Positions 27,725 through 36,701 of a DNA stretch of 64,000 bases are shown in pieces. The notes under the pieces are model-generated. The model was not told the origin of the DNA and searched no databases. It saw nothing but the letters and a program-made list of their open reading frames with translations. Made by a program: the position numbers and the translations under genes. Origin of the DNA: Calothrix sp. NIES-4101 (GTDB lineage Bacteria; Cyanobacteriota; Cyanobacteriia; Cyanobacteriales; Nostocaceae); assembly GCA_004296455.1 (NCBI GenBank), contig AP018280.1:806001-870000 (forward strand), given 5' to 3'. Every line of letters begins with the position of its first letter. Within the stretch, counting starts at the first letter, position 1.

Positions 27725-27747
27725 GGAGGAGTCGCTGCGCGATCGCG
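27725..27747 (+). repeat. dispersed GGAGGAGTCGC repeat, copy 1
   Basis: GGAGGAGTCGCTGCGCGATC and the next three bases precede the ATG at 27748. The same core occurs inverted at 39784-39803 and direct at 40952-40974. It combines an inverted GTCGC/GCGAC-like core with a HIP1 site and looks like a short dispersed family. Confidence 0.65.
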
Positions 27748-30558
27748 ATGTTTACTCATGATTATCAAACACATGAACCAACCGATTTAAACTTCTCCCA
27801 TCAAAAACTACGGGGACGTTCTTTTCGTGGTAAAAATCTGGCTGGTGCGAATTTCAGCCATGCAGATATCAAAGGTGCGGACTTTAGGGAGGCAAATTTA
27901 GTTAATACCAATTTTAGTTACGCTCAAGCAGGAGTACAAACTCATTGGGCGATTTTCAGTGTTGTTTGCTCGCTACTCTTGGCAATTGTCAGTGTTTTTT
28001 CTGCATGGATTGCTGCTGTCATCTTTACTGAAACAATATTTCAGTCTTCGGAACCATTATACGATGGTGTACCTAACGTCGAAAATGGTATTCCTGGTTT
28101 TATCGTTGCTATTGTCTTAGGGGTTTTTTGTCTGAGCAGCATTCGTCAGGGTTTAGTTATGGCTTTGCTTGCAATGGCTGGAGTCGGGGGGGCAATTGTT
28201 GTTATTTTAGGGGCTGTATTAGGATTAAATTTAGGTGCATCTGGATTAAAAATGGTGGGTGCAGGAGCTTGGAGAGCAGCAGCAGCAGGAATTTGGGCGA
28301 TAATTGCTACTGTTAGCGGCGCGATCGCTGTTTTTGCTGCGACTTTTGAAGCTAGACCCAAATTGATGAGTGTATTAAAAATTGCTTGTGGTGTGGTTGC
28401 AATTTCCTTAGCCATCACGGTGTTTAAAATCGCCAATTCTCATCCAACTGCTTTGATAATGCCAGCTTTACCAACATCTGTAGGAGTTGCGATCGCGCTG
28501 TTATCTATGGGTATTTATATTGGTTGGCGATGTTTGTTGGAAGATAAAAAATTTACTATAATTCAGGAAATTACCAGAATTTTATTTACTCTTGGTGGTA
28601 CTAATTTTGGTGATGCAAACTTGGAAAGTGCAGATTTTTCCCAAGCAAATCTTAAAAGTGCAGATTTACGTTACGCAAATATTACAGGTACCAATTTTCA
28701 TCTTGCTAAAAATCTCGATTTAACAAGAGTTGACGGGACTATTTTGAGTAATTCCCCGGTAAGGGATTTAGTCGTTAGTCATCGCGGTGTGGGTAAATCC
28801 TATCGAGGTTGTAATCTTGAGGGCGCAAATTTAGCATATGCTGATTTGAGTGATGCTGATTTGACTCAAGCAAATATTAGTAAAGCTATATTGATAGGGA
28901 CAATTTTAGAAAGAGCAAATCTCACCCAAATTCAAGCATTAGCAACTAATTTTCAACAAGCATATCTGACCGCAGCTTGTTTGGAAAATTGGCATATTGA
29001 TGCAAAAACCCAACTGGAAAATATTACTTGTGAATACATTTATTTACGTAACCAGCAGCAAGAAAAACATCCTCCAAGTGGAATATTTCGAGAAGGAGAA
29101 TTTAGCAAGCTTTTCCAAGTTGTAGTCGATACAATTGATTTAATTTTCCGCAACGGTGTTGATTGGGAAGCCTTAGTTATTGCAATGAAAGAAGTTGCAG
29201 CCAAAAATTACACAGAAAAACTAACAATTAATAGTATTGACAATAAGGGTGATGGATTGATTGTCGTCAAAGTGAATGTTTCCGAAAATGCAGATAAGGG
29301 GAAAATTCACCAAGATTTACAACAAAAATATCAACAGCAACTCAAAATTCTTGAAACTAGATATCAAGCCGAATTAGAAGGGAAACAAGCTCAAATCGAA
29401 ATCTACCGCCAACATTCGGCAGAAATGGCAGAGATTAACAAATTATTAGCTCAACAAGGTTTAAATTATCATCACCTTCCCAGTCGCATCAATAAATTAA
29501 TTATTCTGACTATGGGAGAAGGTAACTTTGATGATGGTTTTCCCGTCACGGCTTTAGTATGTAGCGATGAACATCCTCTACCAATGACATTTATAGCAAA
29601 ATTACCACCCGCGCCAAATATTCTGCAACTATATCAACAATGGCGACAAATTTATCGTTCTCAAAATTGGTTTGGACGGATTACTTTTGATACAGAAGAT
29701 ACGATTACAAATTTTTCTCACCAAGAACTAAATTATTATGGCAATCAATTAGAAATAAATCTTGATAATTGGCTCAATTCCATTCAATTTCAACCAATCG
29801 TCAAAGAATTACATTCACATCTCACTCCACGAGAACAAGTACCAGTTATTATTCAAACTAAAGATATTCATTTACAAAGGCTTCCTTGGCATCTATGGGA
29901 TTTTTTTCGGCACTATCGTCAAGCGGAAATTGCTTTATCAGCAATTGGAGAAAGAGCAGGGAAATCACAATTTACTCGTCATCAAACCAGGATTTTAACA
30001 ATTCTTGGTAATAGTACAGGAATCGATGTGGAAGCAGACCGTCAAGTTTTAGAAAAATTACCAGAATGCGAAACAGTTTTTCTCGTCGAACCAACCATTC
30101 AAGAATTACATCAACAACTTTGGGACGAACAAGGTTGGGATATTTTTTGTTTCTCCGGACATAGTTCATCCCAAATTGACGGTAGCGCAGGCAAAATGTT
30201 AATTAATCAAACTAAATTACTGGGAATTAAAGAGCTAAAACATGCTTTAACGAAAGCAATCGAACGCGGTTTACAACTTGCCATTTTTAACTCCTGTGAT
30301 GGTTTAGGATTGGCAAAAGAATTAGCAGATTTGCACATTCCCCAAATGATAATTATGCGAGAACCTGTACCAGATAAAGTGGCACAGGAATTTTTAAAAA
30401 ACTTTCTCACCACTTTTTCTAGGGGAGAGTCATTGTATACCGCAGTTCGACAAGCACGGGAGAGATTAGAAGCTTGGGAAGATGAATTTCCCTATGCAAC
30501 TTGGCTACCCGTTTTGTTTCAAAATAGTGCTGAAGTGGGAATGAGTTGGGGAAAATAA
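27748..30558 (+). CDS. pentapeptide-repeat / multi-spanning membrane / CHAT protease fusion
   Basis: This is a 936-residue protein in five parts. First is a short block of A(D/N)Lxx pentapeptides (to about residue 55), then about six hydrophobic segments (about 65-270; for example VCSLLLAIVSVFSAWIAAVIF). A second pentapeptide block (about 285-410) precedes a coiled-coil-rich linker (LQQKYQQQLKILETRYQAEL). The C-terminal CHAT-like domain has His in CFSGHSSSQ (about 805) and Cys in IFNSCDGLG (about 850). CHAT domains are caspase-related cysteine proteases. The domain order suggests a membrane-anchored sensor-protease facing the cytoplasm, which is inference. An upstream in-frame GTG (27715) lies in a dispersed repeat, so ATG 27748 is preferred, although no ideal ribosome-binding site is seen. 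Confidence 0.85.
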   Translation: MFTHDYQTHEPTDLNFSHQKLRGRSFRGKNLAGANFSHADIKGADFREANLVNTNFSYAQAGVQTHWAIFSVVCSLLLAIVSVFSAWIAAVIFTETIFQSSEPLYDGVPNVENGIPGFIVAIVLGVFCLSSIRQGLVMALLAMAGVGGAIVVILGAVLGLNLGASGLKMVGAGAWRAAAAGIWAIIATVSGAIAVFAATFEARPKLMSVLKIACGVVAISLAITVFKIANSHPTALIMPALPTSVGVAIALLSMGIYIGWRCLLEDKKFTIIQEITRILFTLGGTNFGDANLESADFSQANLKSADLRYANITGTNFHLAKNLDLTRVDGTILSNSPVRDLVVSHRGVGKSYRGCNLEGANLAYADLSDADLTQANISKAILIGTILERANLTQIQALATNFQQAYLTAACLENWHIDAKTQLENITCEYIYLRNQQQEKHPPSGIFREGEFSKLFQVVVDTIDLIFRNGVDWEALVIAMKEVAAKNYTEKLTINSIDNKGDGLIVVKVNVSENADKGKIHQDLQQKYQQQLKILETRYQAELEGKQAQIEIYRQHSAEMAEINKLLAQQGLNYHHLPSRINKLIILTMGEGNFDDGFPVTALVCSDEHPLPMTFIAKLPPAPNILQLYQQWRQIYRSQNWFGRITFDTEDTITNFSHQELNYYGNQLEINLDNWLNSIQFQPIVKELHSHLTPREQVPVIIQTKDIHLQRLPWHLWDFFRHYRQAEIALSAIGERAGKSQFTRHQTRILTILGNSTGIDVEADRQVLEKLPECETVFLVEPTIQELHQQLWDEQGWDIFCFSGHSSSQIDGSAGKMLINQTKLLGIKELKHALTKAIERGLQLAIFNSCDGLGLAKELADLHIPQMIIMREPVPDKVAQEFLKNFLTTFSRGESLYTAVRQARERLEAWEDEFPYATWLPVLFQNSAEVGMSWGK

Positions 30559-30565
30559 AATAATT

Positions 30566-30964
30566 TTATCTTCGATCAACATTCATGTTGTCCCCACTTT
30601 TGATTAACCTCCCAACCGCATCCACAAGTTTTGGATTACGCTGTCTAACCTCGGTCTCAGAAACAATAGAAGAGACACCAAATTGGTTATTCACCATGAG
30701 TTGCTCTTTGCGGCTAGGGCTCTCGCTTGCCGGTGGTTTCCAAGAAATACATACATCTTCTTCCGGTAGGCAGGCAACACGAGTTTCGGATGGTAGAGTA
30801 CAACCATAAATACCTTCACCCTCAATAAATGTACCTCCTTGTTCGTTGCAATTTTTTTTGACTGTATCTTTTGAGGCTATAGGATGTTTTGTTTCTGCGA
30901 AGGTTGTTGATGGCAGTAGCAACGCAGATACTAAAGATAGCCCTAAAAACAATTTCTTGAACAT
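30566..30964 (-). CDS. small secreted protein, hypothetical (132 aa)
   Basis: A signal peptide is visible: MFKKLFLGLSLVSALLLPS with cleavage expected after TFAE or nearby. The mature part holds four Cys (KKNCNEQGG, YGCTL, VACLPE, DVCISW) that could form two disulfides, then a charged C-terminus. I do not recognise the family. It is convergent with the pentapeptide-CHAT gene (8 bp between stops) and on the same strand as two further secreted-protein genes, but 255 bp from the next one. Confidence 0.65.
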   Translation of the reverse strand: MFKKLFLGLSLVSALLLPSTTFAETKHPIASKDTVKKNCNEQGGTFIEGEGIYGCTLPSETRVACLPEEDVCISWKPPASESPSRKEQLMVNNQFGVSSIVSETEVRQRNPKLVDAVGRLIKSGDNMNVDRR

Positions 30965-31219
30965 ACTTTTATTCTTCCTCGCGTTACAGTTTGAATATTA
31001 GGTTTACACCTAAAAGGTTTAGCTTGTTTTTCAAGCTTTCTATTGTTTAATCAATATAGAACACGAAGTTTTATACAAAATTGCCAAAAATATATTTTGA
31101 CAATTTTAACTGATTAAATAATTAAATATAAAAAATCATGAGTAAAGTCATATCACACTCTACTCACTGTATGGAAAAAATTTACTTTCTGATTATTTTC
31201 TGAAATAGAATTTATCTAT

Positions 31220-31759
31220 TTAAAAAACTCTACTTTCAAGTGATACACCATTAAACTCAACAACTGAATTACTCGGTTGATTCCGCTTAATTACCACCTC
31301 AACCCAGTAAATATTGGCATTCATATCTATCAGGCAAACATTACTAGTATCATCTTGCCACTCACCTTTCTTGCTAGAACTTACTTTACAGACCTCTCCA
31401 TTATATGTACCGTTTGACTTTGCAAAAGACCGAAGAGTAGCTTCAACTTTAAAAGCATCTTCCAAACCGTCAGGGTCTTGGTAAAATAATCGGAGAACAG
31501 TTCCATCCCCACCAGAAACATTGGAATTAATACTGCTAACCGGACAAGAAAATGCGAGAGGTTGCGTACCATTACCCTTGTATTTGACACGACCTGCTCC
31601 CGTTACAGTCCAATATTGCTGGTTTTGAATGGTTTGGTCAGTGGGAACACAACCACCACCGTTTGATTGCCAATAAACAGTCCCAACTTTTTGAGCTAAA
31701 ACTGTTGACGGCATTAATAGCAAAGCCAGAAATGTAAAAAACGTCCATCTTAATTTCAT
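31220..31759 (-). CDS. secreted protein, hypothetical (179 aa)
   Basis: The N-terminus MKLRWTFFTFLALLLMPSTVLAQ is a clear signal peptide with an A-x-A-like cleavage site. The mature domain is beta-rich with four Cys (GGGCVPTDQ, FSCPVSS, GEVCKVSS, SNVCLIDM) and ends in EFNGVSLESRVF. The motif set is not one I can name. It lies 26 bp downstream of the next secreted-protein gene on the same strand and is probably co-transcribed with it. A possible role is in the periplasm or cell surface. Confidence 0.7.
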   Translation of the reverse strand: MKLRWTFFTFLALLLMPSTVLAQKVGTVYWQSNGGGCVPTDQTIQNQQYWTVTGAGRVKYKGNGTQPLAFSCPVSSINSNVSGGDGTVLRLFYQDPDGLEDAFKVEATLRSFAKSNGTYNGEVCKVSSSKKGEWQDDTSNVCLIDMNANIYWVEVVIKRNQPSNSVVEFNGVSLESRVF

Positions 31760-31785
31760 ATAGCAATCTCCTCATCATGGATTTA

Positions 31786-32358
31786 TTACTTCGCGCGCAG
31801 TGCGATATTAACGATTAAGAATTGGGCTGCTTGCTCCCAACTTCCATCAATTGCTCTACCTAAAGACCGACCAACTTCTTCAACTTTGTTGGGAGGGACA
31901 GTAAAGCTACCTCCAGTTACATAAGCCGATAAAGCAGATACTATAGGTGCAGCAAGAGGTGCCCAACCTCCTCGTTTAATATCGACTTGAATATCTTTAA
32001 CAGTGTTACCCTCTTTAGTAATGCGGTAATATACTTGGTCATCGGGTCTCAATGACAAATGGTGGGAAATTTGACCAATAATTATAATTTCATTGCCTGT
32101 TCTGGTGATTTCAACAGGTTTAACGTTAAATTGATGGTCAAAAATCTTGAGTTTTTTCCTTTCTGGTCCACATAAAGCTGCTTTCATTGCAGCTGCAAAA
32201 GAATCAGAACCAGTTGTACTAGTTACTTGACAAGGTTTTCCTTGTGGTGCCGCAGGTGGTCTATTTTGTTCAATTGTTTCTAGCTGAGGTAGAGCTAGTG
32301 CAGCATTGCTGAAAAAGAAAGAACTGAAAGTTAAGGCAACTGCAAAACGTTTTAACAT
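31786..32358 (-). CDS. secreted protein, hypothetical (190 aa)
   Basis: MLKRFAVALTFSSFFFSNAALA is a signal peptide. The mature region holds two Cys (GKPCQVTS, AALCGPER) and two beta-rich blocks (GNEIIIIGQISHHLSLRPDDQVYY and TVKDIQVDIKRGGW), then a helical end with GRSLGRAIDGSWEQAAQFL. No known family was recognised. It is the first gene of the minus-strand secreted-protein group and is divergent from the sigma-like gene at 32568, so the 209-bp gap holds both promoters. Confidence 0.7.
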   Translation of the reverse strand: MLKRFAVALTFSSFFFSNAALALPQLETIEQNRPPAAPQGKPCQVTSTTGSDSFAAAMKAALCGPERKKLKIFDHQFNVKPVEITRTGNEIIIIGQISHHLSLRPDDQVYYRITKEGNTVKDIQVDIKRGGWAPLAAPIVSALSAYVTGGSFTVPPNKVEEVGRSLGRAIDGSWEQAAQFLIVNIALRAK

Positions 32359-32567
32359 TGGAAAGTTCCCCTTTGTTTTAATTATTTTTTTTGAATTTCA
32401 CTCCAGGTTAAGCAAGTCTCAACCTTTCTAGTTCTCAATCAATCCGAACCTCAAAGTTTTATACAAAATCTCCAAAAAATAAGTTTTGTAAATTCTGTAT
32501 CGCGAAATGTATAAAAGCCCAAAAAAATAAATGATTAATAACTAGAGATCGATAATAAAGATAAATT

Positions 32568-33698
32568 ATGGATGAGAAACTACAACAACTTGTCATTCAA
32601 GTCCAAAAATCTCCACCTCTAGGTCATGAACGTCGAAAAGCAATAGTCACGCTTAGTGATTATCTGTTACGTTCATCTAATTTATTTCGTCATCAACGTC
32701 ATCAATCGCTTTGCGGTGTATATCTGGATATCTATCAAGCGCTACAGTTGGAACTAAATCAAGAAATTGTTCAAAGTCTGGATGGTTCTAAATTCACGCG
32801 CTTAAACATAACAGAATGGATAAAAGAAGTGCGATCGCATACTTTTATCAAGGTATTAAATGAAGGCTGTTTGCAACAATTAGCTTTAGTAGTAGGTAAA
32901 TATCAGCCCCAAACAAGTGAATGGCAGTTAGGGTTTCAAGTATTAATTAATGCGATTATGTTATCTGATAAGTTATTGCATAAAGCTCATATCTATGATG
33001 ATATCTATGAAGATGCCAAAAATGAACTGTGGATTTGGTTATATCGACATATCAATACTTATAATCCTTGTAAAGGCAGATTTATCGCTTGGTTAAATTT
33101 CCGTTTTGATATGATATTACGTAACTATCAAACGGTAAAATCTGACCCTTTAGTTCAAAAAGTTAATGCAAAAATTATTAGAACTAAATATCAATTAACT
33201 AATTTTATGCAATCGATTAATAAAGCAGAAATTATGTTCTGGTTGCAATTAAACACAAAAAGATTATTAGCAGATATCGTTGCAGCTAAAATACTTTTCA
33301 TCTTTACATTAATATTTTCTATTTCTCAGCTAGTCCGTCAAAAATCTTTAAATATTAATTCATTTTTATTTGAAATCGCTCAACAATATTTACCAACGCT
33401 ACCAAAATTAACTGAAGCAGGTGAAGAATTAGAAAATATTCCTCAACCAGAATCAGAACCGATACTTTCTGAACAACTGCGAGAATATTTACAAACTAGC
33501 CCAAATCAACTGCTACAAAAACATATGAGAGGGCATCCAGAAGCAACATTTCAAGTAATTGCACTAAACCGTTTAGATGGCAAAAGCTGGAAAGAAATAT
33601 CCGAAACTTTCAAAATAGGTATTCCTGCTCTCAGTAATTTCTTCCAACGTAATTTAGAAAAGATTGCACCAGAAATCAAAAAGTATATCCAAGCATAA
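32568..33698 (+). CDS. sigma-70-like protein (cyanobacterial DUF1822-associated type)
   Basis: The protein has 376 residues. A region like sigma domain 2 lies at about 125-205: YEDAKNELWIWLYRHINTYNP then GRFIAWLNFRFDMILRNY. The C-terminus has a helix-turn-helix block (IALNRLDGKSWKEISETFKIGIPALSNFFQRNL) like region 4. The middle (about 205-270) contains a hydrophobic stretch, ILFIFTLIFSISQLV, which is unusual for a sigma factor. Such sigma-like genes are typically followed in cyanobacteria by a DUF1822 gene, as here (25 bp gap). Whether it truly binds RNA polymerase is uncertain. Confidence 0.7.
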   Translation: MDEKLQQLVIQVQKSPPLGHERRKAIVTLSDYLLRSSNLFRHQRHQSLCGVYLDIYQALQLELNQEIVQSLDGSKFTRLNITEWIKEVRSHTFIKVLNEGCLQQLALVVGKYQPQTSEWQLGFQVLINAIMLSDKLLHKAHIYDDIYEDAKNELWIWLYRHINTYNPCKGRFIAWLNFRFDMILRNYQTVKSDPLVQKVNAKIIRTKYQLTNFMQSINKAEIMFWLQLNTKRLLADIVAAKILFIFTLIFSISQLVRQKSLNINSFLFEIAQQYLPTLPKLTEAGEELENIPQPESEPILSEQLREYLQTSPNQLLQKHMRGHPEATFQVIALNRLDGKSWKEISETFKIGIPALSNFFQRNLEKIAPEIKKYIQA

Positions 33699-33723
33699 AG
33701 CCAAATTTACAAAGGAGGAAATT

Positions 33724-34689
33724 ATGAATGACAGACATCAATCGCAATTTACTTTTAGTGTATATCTAACACCCCAAGCACATCAACTTGCATCCAAGTT
33801 TTGTGAACAGTATATTGATCTAGAAATAGCCGAAAGAATATATTTTAATACACTTGCTATTTATGCTGTTAATCATTACTTAAGATGTCTGGATTTTGAA
33901 ACTGAATGGCAAGCGAGTGATAACTATAATTTGATCATAAAAAATTTTTTAGATACAGCGGATTTGGTTGTTAAAAACTATGGGAAATTAGAATGTCGAT
34001 ATATTTTACCTCATGCTGATTTTGTTTACATTCCCCGCGAAACATGGATATCAAGAATTGGCTATGTGGTTGTACAATTTGATGAATTATTACAAACTGC
34101 GACCTTAATCGGATTTACAAAAAGTGTCACCACAGAAGAATTACCATTGAGTAAATTAACTACATTACTGGAATTTCCTCAATATTTGCAGCAATGTAAT
34201 CCAGTAATTGACTTAAATCAATGGTTAGAAGGATTTTTACAAGCAGGTTGGCAAACTCTAGACTCATTATTAAATGATGAATTGGCAGAAAATCTAAATC
34301 TGAGTTTTAAAGATGCAGTTCCAGCACAACAACAAGAGACAATCAAAGCAGTTAAACAAATTATGTTTGACCGTGAATCTGTAATATTATTAATGATATT
34401 GCTACCAGAATTAAATCGACAACTCAATATCAGAGTTAGGGTTTATCCAGACTCTAAACAAAGTTGTTTACCAAAAAATTTAAAATTAGCTATCTTGAAC
34501 GATGCGGGAGAAACTTTACGGGTGGTGACATCTCGCTCGATCGATAACTTTATTCAACTTCCCCGATTCGAGTGCAATCCTCAAGATAGTTTTGTACTGC
34601 AAGTCTGTCTCGATGATATTAGTTGCACAGAACGTTTTTATTTTAGTTCTGCTGATTGGACAAATGGCGTTAATCGCGAATTATCTTAA
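33724..34689 (+). CDS. DUF1822 family protein
   Basis: The protein has 321 residues. The opening FTFSVYLTPQAHQLASKFCEQYI and the block RIYFNTLAIYAVNHYLRCLDFETEWQ are diagnostic of the cyanobacterial DUF1822 family. Later come GYVVVQFDELLQTATLIGF and WLEGFLQAGWQTLDSLL. The function of the family is unknown. A strong ribosome-binding site (AAAGGAGG) fixes the start at 33724. Its operon with the sigma-like gene is a conserved arrangement in filamentous cyanobacteria and suggests a paired sensor/regulator role, which is inference. Confidence 0.85.
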   Translation: MNDRHQSQFTFSVYLTPQAHQLASKFCEQYIDLEIAERIYFNTLAIYAVNHYLRCLDFETEWQASDNYNLIIKNFLDTADLVVKNYGKLECRYILPHADFVYIPRETWISRIGYVVVQFDELLQTATLIGFTKSVTTEELPLSKLTTLLEFPQYLQQCNPVIDLNQWLEGFLQAGWQTLDSLLNDELAENLNLSFKDAVPAQQQETIKAVKQIMFDRESVILLMILLPELNRQLNIRVRVYPDSKQSCLPKNLKLAILNDAGETLRVVTSRSIDNFIQLPRFECNPQDSFVLQVCLDDISCTERFYFSSADWTNGVNRELS

Positions 34690-34881
34690 TGGGAATTCAA
34701 TCCGAAATTTTGCTTCTGAATGATGTAAAACTTGTATATTGCCGAAAACAAAATTTGAACCGTGCTAGAAACGAATGTAAAGTATTTTCTTATACTAAAA
34801 TTTTTTTAAGATTTTAGTTAGTCTGTTCCCGATTTCGATTCCCGTTGACAAAATTTTGTACATAGATAACTTGAGAGAAAA

Positions 34882-35025
34882 ATGAGTAAACAATCTGGTT
34901 ATTACCGCTTTCCAACGATTTGTGATTCTCGTGTAGTTTTTGTCTGTGAAGATGATCTGTGGACTGTACCTATGACTGGGGGGGTAGCTGTACGCTTGAC
35001 TTCCAACTTGGGAGAAGTTTCCTAG
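34882..35025 (+). pseudogene. tricorn-type protease, 5' fragment
   Basis: A 47-codon frame reads MSKQSGYYRFPTICDSRVVF, then CEDDLWTVPMTGGVAVRLTS and NLGEVS, and stops at the TAG that forms the left terminus of the IS. This is the first blade of the N-terminal beta-propeller of a tricorn-type protease. The next residues (HPFLSPDGS) are found beyond the IS at 36711. GAGAG upstream gives a plausible ribosome-binding site. Confidence 0.9.
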
Positions 35026-36701
35026 GCTGTTGACTCTGTGCCTTTTGACATGGTAAAAGTTCATGCACTTTTAATGTCGTCACAATCCCCTGAAAACAAC
35101 GTTTTTCGTTTTGATAGTGTGGATTGACCAAAAACTTCAGATAGCCATGCTTCAACGTCTGAAAAACTAATTGTTTCAAGTGCGTTTTTAATCAAAGCTG
35201 TCGTCAGATTCATAGTAGATAAACAGATGGTTAGCAGCATCTGACCCATTTCTTTAAATGGACAGCGCGCGGAAAATTGCTTATATTTTCCAAACAATGA
35301 CTCAATCACATCAGAAGTAGCTAAAAAAGTAGATTGGTTTTTAATTTTTCGGCATTGAACAGACAAATAACCCAAAATACTTTGTTGAAGTTTCTGGAGA
35401 GAATTATCATCAAATATAACTTTATTTTGTTCAAAAAAATCGAGAGTTTTATGACTAATTCCTGATTGTTTGAGTTGAGTTTCAACACCTCGTGTGAGTG
35501 ACACCATTTGGTTCCATTGAATTAGGTCTGATTCGTAGTCAACTAACCATCCCAATTTATCTACTATTTTCTGAGTAATCAGCGAAGGGTCAGAATCTGG
35601 CATTAATTTAATTAAAGTGTCTGGAGAAGAATTTAGTAATTTAATCCCCCAATTTGTCAACCTTTCTACATTAAAAAAACGACATTGAGAACGTTGTGTT
35701 GGAGGAGATAAAAATGATAAATCTGTTTGTTGTAATTTTTGTCTGCTGATATTACATTTTTGAATAAATGACTGATATCTCTCATCCGAATCTAGCTGGT
35801 ATTTTAAAAGTAAAGCCATTGCATGAGTCACATCATGGGTATAGATAATATCTGGGTGATTTTGCTGGTATAGCTTGATTCCACGAGCTAGGTCGCTACC
35901 ATTGTCCGCTACTATTTGTACTGGTACGCCGACTTTTTGACTGATTTTTTCTAGTTTTGATTCTATAATCTCTCCTTTCGTAGAATCCATAATTTCTAAT
36001 CCGAAAATTTTCACGTCTTCATGCGCCAACCCTCTTTTCTGCTTCATCACATTTTCTTCAATATGCTGCTGTGAAACGCCTAAAATTACCAACGCTTTTT
36101 GTTTCCCTAATTCTAATGTCAAATCGACAATAAATATCCAATCATCACGATATTCTTTCTCTTTTGTCAATTCATATATTCCAATCCGAGCCAACCACTT
36201 TCTCACACAACTGAAACTTGGAGTTGCCTGCTCTTCATAATTATTAAACAACTCAAATACTTTTTCTACTCCTCTAAAACTGATACCACATTCAATTAAA
36301 AGTAAGAGTGCTTGCTGAATTATTTTGGCATCATAATGATGACCCTTCACATTTAATTCCATAGCTTCTATGATTTCTGCTTCGACTTGAATTTCCTCTT
36401 TTTTTCGTCTAAATCTCCTTCAATGTTTAACTCTTTTAGTTTTGACTCTGCCATCAACGCGCGATTTTTCCATTCTTCTCTTGAATCTAATAGATCTCTA
36501 ACCTTGATTTCTAAGGCTCTAATCTTTTTTTGTTTTAATAGTGCTTTTTCTTTCCAGTTATCTCGACCTTTCTGAAACAAACGTGCTAATCTACTAACTG
36601 GGCTTTTAAACTCCTGCATGGGCTTTGAATGTGCTAAGTATTAACGACACTATTATTGTATGAAGCAATGGTGCCTTAAAACCAACAAAGTCAACAGCCT
36701 A
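35023..36701. mobile_element. two-frame insertion sequence of unassigned family, 1,679 bp
   Basis: Inverted repeats TAGGCTGTTGACTYTGT bound the element, and a perfect 9-bp duplication GAAGTTTCC flanks it (35014-35022 and 36702-36710). It holds two overlapping-phase frames on the minus strand linked by a -1 slippery site. Removing it restores NLGEVSHPF of the tricorn-type protease. I cannot place it in a named IS family. Confidence 0.93.
35061..36619 (-). CDS. transposase made by -1 frameshift (OrfA/OrfB)
   Basis: OrfA (36368-36619) is an 83-residue coiled-coil protein with LLKQKKIRALEIKVRDLLDS. OrfB starts at 36362 and has 433 residues, with candidate catalytic positions in FIVDLTLELG, VQIVADNGSDLARG and SDVIESLFGKYKQF. 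Near the end of OrfA the complement of 36398-36404 reads A_AAA_AAG in register. A -1 slip there turns DEKKRKFKS into DEKKEEIQVEAEIIEAMELN and reads straight into OrfB, giving a fusion of about 515 residues. The D...D...E layout suggests a DDE/RNase H-like enzyme, but the family is not one I can name. Confidence 0.75.

Noticed and set aside
27715-27747. GTG at 27715 as the start of the pentapeptide-CHAT gene
   Set aside because: The added residues are encoded by a dispersed repeat found elsewhere, and the family-like sequence begins after ATG 27748.
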